Source of the DNA: DASPHG01 sp963748315
Lineage (GTDB): Bacteria > Actinomycetota > Thermoleophilia > Solirubrobacterales > Thermoleophilaceae
Assembly: GCA_963748315.1 (NCBI GenBank)
Contig: CAVVIK010000005.1
Location: forward strand, 434,001 to 498,000
Direction: 5' to 3'
Length of the DNA: 64,000 nt
Each line of letters opens with the position of its first letter. Positions within the stretch are counted from its first letter, which is position 1. The translations under genes were made by a program, and so were the position numbers. This document shows positions 58,302 through 64,000 of the stretch, one piece after another. The notes under the pieces are model-generated. The model saw only the letters and a list, made by a program, of their open reading frames with translations, made no database searches and had not been told where the DNA came from.

Positions 58302-59039
58302 GTGCGCTGGGCGGTGAACATGATCCACAGGGCTCGTTTCTCCCTCTGGACGACGCGGCTTCGCTTCGAGCTGTGGCGCAAGGGCGGTCGGCTCGAGCTG
58401 CTCGCGCCACGCGGTGCGCGGCTCAAGGGCGCGCCGACCCTCCACGTGACTGGCGAGGGCGACGGCGACGGCGTGCTGCGGCTGCGCATCGGTCGCGACG
58501 TCACGTTCGGCCGCGGGATTTCGATGCGCATCCGCGCGAAGGGCACGAACGTCCTCGAGCTCGGCGACCGCACGGACGTCCAGGACGACGTTCGCCTGTG
58601 GCTCTTCTCCGGCTCGCTGCGCGTCGGCAGGAGCTCGATCCTGCGCGACGGCTCGCTGTTCAAGACGAGCGGCAACCTCGAGCTCGGCGAGTTCGTCCGC
58701 GTCGGCTACTGCACGGTCTTTCACTGCCACGAGGAGATCCGGGTCGGCGACCGGGTCGGCATCGCGGATCACATCGTCTTCATCGACTCGGACCACGTCC
58801 ACGACGGCAGCGACACCTGGATGATGGATCAGCCGGTCAGCGCGACCCCCGTCGACATCGGCCGGAACACGCTCATCGGCGCGAACGCGATGATCACGCG
58901 CGGCGCACGGGTCGGCCGCAACAGCGTCGTCGCAGGGAGCGCGCTCGTGCGCGCCGGGGACTACCCCGACAGCTCGCTTCTCGCCGGTGTGCCCGCCAGC
59001 GTTGTGCGCTCCCTCGCTGCGGACCCCGTCGAGCCGTGA
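58302..59039 (+). CDS. left-handed beta-helix acyltransferase
   Basis: 245 residues. Many hexapeptide turns from LRLRIGRDVTFGRGISMRI through VGYCTVFHCHEEIRVGDRVGIADHIVFIDSDHVH to VDIGRNTLIGANAMITRGARVGRNSVVAGSALV, ending LLAGVPASVVRSL. O-acyl (often acetyl) transfer to sugars. GTG at 58302; ATG at 58320 is an alternative. Stop overlaps the next GTG. Confidence 0.87.
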   Translation: MRWAVNMIHRARFSLWTTRLRFELWRKGGRLELLAPRGARLKGAPTLHVTGEGDGDGVLRLRIGRDVTFGRGISMRIRAKGTNVLELGDRTDVQDDVRLWLFSGSLRVGRSSILRDGSLFKTSGNLELGEFVRVGYCTVFHCHEEIRVGDRVGIADHIVFIDSDHVHDGSDTWMMDQPVSATPVDIGRNTLIGANAMITRGARVGRNSVVAGSALVRAGDYPDSSLLAGVPASVVRSLAADPVEP

Positions 59040-60151
59040 ACGTCCTCTTTCTCCACCAGGGCCGCCCGCGGCCGGAAGAGACGATCGGGCTCTTGCGCGC
59101 GCGGCATGCGATCGAGGCGGGCCTGCCGCATGCCGGCGGCGACGTGAACCCGACCTTCGTCGAGGTCCCGCCATTCAACCGCTGGCACCGCCGCTGGATG
59201 CGGCCGGTGAAGCGCTGGGACAAGCTCAACATGCAGTCGGTCCGCTGGCATCTGGTCCGCAGCTGGAGCGCGCGCGAGCTGATCCTCGATCAGATGTACC
59301 TGAGCCGCCCCGACGTCGCGCACATCACGACGATCCACGTGGGCTTCCTGCTCGCCCGGATCCAGCGCCGGCTCCCCTGCGTCCTCTCGGTGGACACGCT
59401 CGTGACCGACTGGGCGCGCGCGAAGCGCGGCATCCCGGCGGACGCGCGGACGCCGTCCTACCTCAAGCCGATCGAGCCGCTCGAGCGGCGCGCCCTCGAG
59501 CACGCGCCGCTCAACATCGCGTGGACGGACACGATCGCGGCGCGCGTGCGCGAGTTCGCGCCGAAGGCGAAGGTCACGACGCTCCATCCCGGGCTCGACC
59601 TCGAGGCGTTTCGGCCACCCCCCGACCGGAACACGAACGGCCCCCTGCGCGTCCTGTTCGTCGGCGGCAGGTGGGAGACGAAGGGCGGCCCCGAGCTGCT
59701 CGCGGCCCTCGCCCCGCGGCTCGGCCGCGACGTCGCGCTCGACGTCGTCACCCAGGAACCCTTCGACCCGCCGGAGGGCGTACAGCTTCACACCGCCGAG
59801 CCGGGCAGCTCGCTCGTGCCGGAGCTGTTCGCGCGCGCGGACGTCTTCTGCCTCCCGACGCACATCGACGCCGTCCCGTTCGTGCTGCTCGAGGCGATGG
59901 CGACCGGTGTGCCGGTCGTGTCGACGAGCGTCGGCTCGATCCCGGAGCTCGTCGGGGAAGGGGGCATCATCTGCCCGCCGGGCGACGTCGATGCGCTGGC
60001 AGAGGCACTCGGGACGCTGCTCGACGACCCGCAGCGCCGCCGCGCCATGGGCGATGCGGGGCGTGCCCGGGCGGAACAGCACTACGACGCCCGCAAGACG
60101 ACGCCTCAGCTGATCGAGTTGCTGCGCGAGGTCGCCGCCGCGGCGCGCTAG
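59036..60151 (+). CDS. GT4-type glycosyltransferase
   Basis: 371 residues. NVLFLHQGRPRPEETIGLLRARHAI at the start. SYLKPIEPLERRALEHAPLNIAWTDTIAARVREF and TTLHPGLDLEAFRP are in the linker. The donor site is LRVLFVGGRWETKGGPELLAAL and VPFVLLEAMATGVPVVSTSVGSIPELV. Intact. GTG overlaps the preceding stop. Its TAG shares CTAG with the convergent gene. Confidence 0.9.
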   Translation: MNVLFLHQGRPRPEETIGLLRARHAIEAGLPHAGGDVNPTFVEVPPFNRWHRRWMRPVKRWDKLNMQSVRWHLVRSWSARELILDQMYLSRPDVAHITTIHVGFLLARIQRRLPCVLSVDTLVTDWARAKRGIPADARTPSYLKPIEPLERRALEHAPLNIAWTDTIAARVREFAPKAKVTTLHPGLDLEAFRPPPDRNTNGPLRVLFVGGRWETKGGPELLAALAPRLGRDVALDVVTQEPFDPPEGVQLHTAEPGSSLVPELFARADVFCLPTHIDAVPFVLLEAMATGVPVVSTSVGSIPELVGEGGIICPPGDVDALAEALGTLLDDPQRRRAMGDAGRARAEQHYDARKTTPQLIELLREVAAAAR

Positions 60152-61276
60152 CCCGTCTCGAGCATCGCGTCGACGACGCGGGCGGAGGCGTGCCCGTCGT
60201 CGAGGTGACAGAAGCGCTCCACGAACGCCGCGTACTTCGCCTCGTAGCCCGCGAGTGCCGCGTCGAGATCCTCGAGGGCGCGCACGAGCTCGTCCGCACT
60301 CGGGAGAAGCGGCCCCGGGGCCTCGGCCTCGAAGTCGAAGTAGAAGCCACGCAGCTCGTCGCGATACTGGGCGAGGTCCGGCGTGAAGAACAGCATCGGC
60401 TTGCGGGTGACCGCGAAATCGAACATGACCGACGAGTAGTCCGTGACGAGCACGTCGGCGGCGAGGTACAGCTCGCGGTTGTCCGGATAGTCGGACACGT
60501 CCCTGAAGAGCGTCCCGCCGCCGGCCGAGAGCTGGCCGGCGTCGATCTTGTGCAGGCGCAGAAGCACGTCGTGCGTCGCGCGGAGATCGCCGGCGAGCCG
60601 CTGCGCGTCGGCCTCGCGGGCGAAGGGCCGCTCGTCCCGGAACGTGGGCGCATACAGCACCACCTGTCGCCCCGAAGCGATGCCGAGCCGCTCCCGCACC
60701 CGGTCGCGGATCGCGCCGGCCTCGGGTGAGAGCAACAGGTCGTTGCGGGGATAGCCCGCCTCCACGATCGGACCGGAGTACCGGAACGCCTCGCGCAGGA
60801 TCGGCGTGCTGAAGCTGTTGGGCGACAAGAGCAGGTCCCAGTTCGGGATGTTCCGCTCGAGTGTCTTCTCCGCGAGCTGCGCCGTCCGCGAACCGCTTCT
60901 CCTGGTGTGGAAGCCGATCTTCTTCAGCGGCGTGCCGTGCCAGGTCTGCACGAACGTCGTGCCGCGCCGCTTGCGATGGAAGCCCAGCGCGGTGCTGTTG
61001 GACACGAGGTAGCGCGCACGGCCCATCATCGCGATGTGCTCCCGGCTCTCGGGAGCCACCGGCACGACCCAGGCCGGGCACCTCGCCGGCGAGCGCGGGA
61101 TCGATCACCCAGACGTGCTCGAGCCCGGTGCCGCGCCGCTGAAGCTCCTCCGAGATCGCGCGCGGGTTGTCGGAGAACTGCCCGCGCCAGCTCTCGAAGA
61201 GGACCACGTCGTCGCGGACGCGGCCCATGGCCTGCGGGAGCTGGCGAAGACCGGGAATACGTGACAGCGACGGCAT
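60148..61276 (-). CDS. CDP-glycerol glycerophosphotransferase-like protein (one frameshift)
   Basis: About 376 residues. VVLFESWRGQFSDNPRAISEELQRRG at the N-terminus; after a break near 61075, VSNSTALGFHRKRRGTTFVQTWHGTPLKKIGFH, EAGYPRNDLLLS, VLYAPTFRDE, and VLVTDYSSVMFDFAVTRKPMLFFTPDLAQY. Same TagB/TagF-type family as 45149-46247; the two could build main-chain and side units of a glycerol-phosphate polymer. ATG at 61274-61276. Confidence 0.86.
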
Positions 61277-61287
61277 CGGCGAACGGC

Positions 61288-61297
61288 ACCATATGTT
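61288..61297. promoter_or_regulatory. bidirectional -10 decamer ACCATATGTT
   Basis: TATGTT faces the plus strand, six bases before GTG at 61304; TATGGT faces the minus strand, 11 bases before ATG at 61276. Starts are 27 bases apart. Confidence 0.45.
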
Positions 61298-61303
61298 CCA
61301 ACG

Positions 61304-62599
61304 GTGCCGCAGCCCCAGGTCCGCGTGCGAACCACGACCGTGCCCGACGGGGGCCTGCCGCTGCACGAAGCGACCCACGTCCTCAACCCGCCCGCGATCC
61401 GCCGGTGGGGGCCCTACGGGGATCTGGCGGATGCACGGGTTGTCGACTGGTCGCTCGACCCCGCCGCCGACGGCGCCGTCCTGACCGCCGCCGAGGCCGG
61501 CGCGGAGGTCGATCTCCTCGAGCTCACCGGCGACGCCGCCTCCGCGTTCGAGCGCGACGATCCCGAGCCGATGACGATCGTGCCGCCGTTCGAGGCGATG
61601 GGCGGCGTCCGCGAGCTCGGCCAGTACCTGACCGGCGGCTGGGTGCTCACGGGCACCGCGACCATCAAGAAGCCGATCGACAGCACGAGCCTGTCGCTCT
61701 ACCGCACCGCGCGGATCCGTGGCGGGCCGCTCTGGCTCGGCATCGCCGCCCACGTCGCAGAGGTCACCGCCAAGCGCGTGGAGGAACTCCCGGCGCTGCC
61801 ACACGACATGTGGAGCGCGGGCGAGTCGCACGTGCGCTTCGTGAACGACGCGCTGCTCCTGCTCGTCGCGCACGCGGAATTCACCGGCGAGGAACGCTTC
61901 CGGCACGCGGCCGAGCGCGTGTGCGGCCTGCTCGACGAGTACACCGTCGACTTCGCCGGCGGACGCTGGGTCCTGCACGATTCGCTCGAGCGCGACGCGG
62001 GCCGCAACGACGTCGTGCTGAACACGCACGTCCAGGCGATCGTCGCGCTGATGGCCGCCGGTCGTGACGTCGCTGCGGAACTGGCCGCCCTGGAAGAAGT
62101 GCTCGCGCCACGCGCTGAAGGCCGGGCAGGGGTCCGCGCCGCGAGCGCGATCGGGCTGGCGGAGACTGTGCGTGCCCGCGGCCCCCGTCGAGCTGTTCGG
62201 CGCCGCATCCCGAAGGCGTACGCGCGTGCCGCGCGCACCGCCGCCGATCAGCGGGCGCTGCGCTTCCCCGGCGGCTGGCTCGCGCGCGACCTCTCGGGCC
62301 GACGGGCACCGGGCCGCTACCTGACCGTGAACCTCGCCGACCTGGCGACGCTCGCGCGCCGCATGGAGGCCCCGCCCCCGTGGCTCACGAGCGCGCTGGC
62401 CGACGGCCTCCGCTTCGCACAGCGCAGAGGCTTCTTCCGCGCCGAGATACGCGACGCGACGCCGATGTCGGTGCTGATCCCGGCGGTCCTCGAGGCGGCC
62501 GGGGAGCACGACCGCGCCGCTCAAGCCGCCGCGGCATGCCGCGAAGCCGGCCTGGCCCCGCTCCCGGGATGGCCCGGGTATTCGGAGCCGAGCTACTAG
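61304..62599 (+). CDS. uncharacterised protein, possible helical-toroid carbohydrate-active fold
   Basis: 431 residues, intact, no signal peptide. I do not recognise the family. Features: PPFEAMGGVRELGQYLTGGWVLTGTATIKKPIDST, helix pairs such as RFVNDALLLLVAHAEFTGEERFRHAAERVCGLLDEY, DVVLNTHVQAIVALMAAGRD and YLTVNLADLATLARRM. The recurring helix-turn-helix pairs with small residues hint at an alpha/alpha toroid like glycan epimerases or hydrolases; that is inference. Neighbours make it a glycan-cluster gene. Confidence 0.7.
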   Translation: MPQPQVRVRTTTVPDGGLPLHEATHVLNPPAIRRWGPYGDLADARVVDWSLDPAADGAVLTAAEAGAEVDLLELTGDAASAFERDDPEPMTIVPPFEAMGGVRELGQYLTGGWVLTGTATIKKPIDSTSLSLYRTARIRGGPLWLGIAAHVAEVTAKRVEELPALPHDMWSAGESHVRFVNDALLLLVAHAEFTGEERFRHAAERVCGLLDEYTVDFAGGRWVLHDSLERDAGRNDVVLNTHVQAIVALMAAGRDVAAELAALEEVLAPRAEGRAGVRAASAIGLAETVRARGPRRAVRRRIPKAYARAARTAADQRALRFPGGWLARDLSGRRAPGRYLTVNLADLATLARRMEAPPPWLTSALADGLRFAQRRGFFRAEIRDATPMSVLIPAVLEAAGEHDRAAQAAAACREAGLAPLPGWPGYSEPSY

Positions 62600-62645
62600 T
62601 GCCTTGTCACATCTGAACCGATAGCGTGCCCGTGCAGGGGCGTCG

Positions 62646-63680
62646 ATGAAGTTCGATGTGGGCAAAGCGGGAGTGCTGATCACGTGCGCAGGGACTCTCC
62701 TGCTGTGCTCGCCCGCGCACGCGGTTCCCGGGTCCTCCGGGCCCGCGACGCGAACGCCGTCGGTGACGCAGGAACGCCAGGCCCCGCCGCGGCCGTTCGC
62801 GCCGACCTCGTTCTGGAACCAGCCGCTGCGCGCCGACGCCCCGCTCGACGCCCTCTCCGACGTGTACGCGGCGGACCTGCGACGCCAGGTGAGGCAGTGG
62901 GGCACCTCGATCAACACCACCCGGTACGGGATCCCCGTCTACACGGTCCCGCCCGACCAGCCCACGGTCAGGGTCGCCCTGCCCAACCCCGTCCCGCCCC
63001 GTCGCGCAATGCTGCAGGCCGCGTGGGAGGAGGTGCCGCTGCCCGCGGGCGCGCGCCCCTCGCCCGACTCGGACGGCCGGCTCGTCGTGATGCAGCCGGC
63101 GACCGACACGATGTGGGAGTTCTGGCGCCTGCACAAACGGCTCTCCGGCTGGCATGCCGGGTGGGGCGGGCGCATGATCGGCGTGTCGACCAACATCGGC
63201 ACGTACACCGATCCGCCCGGCTGGGGCGCGAGCGCTACCGGCATCCCGATTCTCGGCGGCCTGATGCGGATCGACGAGCTGCGCGAGCGGCGGATCGACC
63301 ACGGCCTGGCGTTGACCATCCCCGAGGCGAGGGCGCGCGTGTATTCCTGGCCGGCGTCGCGCACCGACGGCCAGGTCGAGAGCCCGACGGCGATCCCACA
63401 GGGCACGCGCTTCCGGCTCGACCCCGATCTGGACGTCTCGAAGCTCGACGTGCACCCGCTCGTGCGCGCGATGGCGCGGGCCGCGCAGCGCTACGGGCTC
63501 GTCGTTCGCGACCGCGGTGGCGGAGTCGGCTTCTACGGCGAGGATCCCGGGCCGCTCGGGTTCGATCCCTACTCCGGGTTCGGCGGCATCTTCGGAGGTC
63601 GGACCCCCTCGTCGCTCATGCGCGAGTTTCCGTGGGGCCGCCTCCAGGCGCTCAAGACGGATCTGCGGGTCGAGCCTTAG
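62646..63680 (+). CDS. secreted protein of unknown function
   Basis: 344 residues. Signal peptide about 1-26 (GVLITCAGTLLLCSPAHA), then a Pro-rich linker and a domain with RPFAPTSFWNQPLRADAPLD, GIPVYTVPPDQPTVRVALP, MQPATDTMWEFWRLHKRLSGWHAGWGGRM, GIPILGGLMRIDELRERRIDHGLAL and GVGFYGEDPGPLGFDPYSG. The many conserved-looking Trp, His and Asp residues suggest a carbohydrate-binding or hydrolytic domain, but I cannot name a family. ATG at 62646. Confidence 0.7.
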   Translation: MKFDVGKAGVLITCAGTLLLCSPAHAVPGSSGPATRTPSVTQERQAPPRPFAPTSFWNQPLRADAPLDALSDVYAADLRRQVRQWGTSINTTRYGIPVYTVPPDQPTVRVALPNPVPPRRAMLQAAWEEVPLPAGARPSPDSDGRLVVMQPATDTMWEFWRLHKRLSGWHAGWGGRMIGVSTNIGTYTDPPGWGASATGIPILGGLMRIDELRERRIDHGLALTIPEARARVYSWPASRTDGQVESPTAIPQGTRFRLDPDLDVSKLDVHPLVRAMARAAQRYGLVVRDRGGGVGFYGEDPGPLGFDPYSGFGGIFGGRTPSSLMREFPWGRLQALKTDLRVEP

Positions 63681-63695
63681 TTAGGCTCGCCTCCG

Positions 63696-64000
63696 ATGAG
63701 GAAGGCCGCCCTTGCAAACCGCGCGCGGCGGCTCCTCGTCGGCGTTGTGCCGAAGAAGCGGCGGACGCAGGCTCAGCGGCTGTACCGGCCGCTCGTCGCC
63801 CAGGCCTACCGCGGCGATGAGGTGGAGTGCCCGATCTGCGGTGGCCGGTTTAGGAAGTTCCTCAAGAAGCACGCCGCCTCGGGGCGGCCGAGGGAGAACG
63901 CGCGCTGCGCGCGCTGCGGCTCGCTCGAGCGGCACCGGCTCCTGTGGCTGTACCTGCGCGACGGAACCGACCTGCTGAGCCGGCCCGCGCGCCTGCTCCA
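63696..64000 (+). CDS. zinc-ribbon methyltransferase-like protein, cut by right edge
   Basis: About 101 residues visible. A basic N-terminus precedes VECPICGGRFRKFL and ENARCARCGSLERHRLLWLYL, two CxxC pairs followed by the SLERHR(L) motif that commonly opens a group of class I methyltransferases in glycan clusters. The SAM domain would lie beyond the window. ATG at 63696-63698; TAGGCT is eight bases upstream. Confidence 0.65.
   Translation, partial: MRKAALANRARRLLVGVVPKKRRTQAQRLYRPLVAQAYRGDEVECPICGGRFRKFLKKHAASGRPRENARCARCGSLERHRLLWLYLRDGTDLLSRPARLL

Noticed and set aside
58961..62920. 1319-residue minus-strand open frame
   Set aside because: Spans several well-supported genes on both strands, including the true glycerophosphotransferase frame for only part of its length; it is open by high GC and chance joins.

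Overview
The window is about 69-70% G+C, with GTG and TTG starts, GTGA/ATGA stop-start overlaps, an actinobacterial-type PyrR leader and a CysO-like sulfur carrier. This fits a deep-branching actinobacterium, most likely Thermoleophilia (Solirubrobacterales/Gaiellales-like). The taxon is an inference from gene content only. More than twenty otherwise convincing genes, including carA, carB, pyrC and rnz, are broken by one or two single-base indels, often in G/C runs. I read these as sequence or assembly errors and annotate the genes across the breaks.

Layout. (1) 1-6.9 kb, minus strand: two adjacent paralogous secreted repeat proteins. One is complete, with an Ig-like domain and about 12 MBG/YDG repeats; the other runs off the left edge. 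Both are preceded by the same potential three-stem RNA element. (2) 7-17.2 kb, minus strand: a tightly overlapped pyrimidine operon, pyrR-pyrB-pyrC-isochorismatase-like-carA-NTF2-like-carB, with a PyrR-binding loop over the pyrR ribosome site. Upstream lie rnz, a phosphodiesterase-like metallophosphatase and a methyltransferase. (3) 17.3-28 kb: a signalling island. It holds a 1963-residue soluble hybrid kinase with nine 92-residue HAMP units, CheR, a CheB-type esterase, and a REC-PAS-GAF-PP2C-HATPase (RsbU/RsbW-like) protein; a REC-GGDEF cyclase is convergent. (4) 28-41.7 kb: YihY, two divergent alkaline-phosphatase-superfamily proteins, CDP-glucose genes rfbF/rfbG, glycosyltransferases, a SAM-riboswitch-controlled threonine-synthase/CysO pair, a true sulfatase and CorA. 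(5) 41.7-64 kb: a surface-glycan locus with GT2, GT4 and GT8 glycosyltransferases, two TagB/TagF-like polymerases, methyltransferases, a sulfotransferase, left-handed-helix acyltransferases, a membrane acyltransferase and a Wzx-like flippase.

Working together: regions 4 and 5 look like one large accessory cluster for building, decorating (acyl, methyl, sulfate, glycerol phosphate) and exporting a cell-surface polysaccharide. Region 3 could link an internal signal to methylation, phosphorelay, sigma-factor partner switching and c-di-GMP. The least explained signals are the paired leader element of region 1, the SAM-riboswitch/thrC/cysO unit, and the compact divergent promoters in which one ANNNTANNNT decamer can act as the -10 for both directions.

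No tRNA, rRNA, CRISPR array or insertion sequence was recognised, and no stretch over 300 bases lacks a gene.
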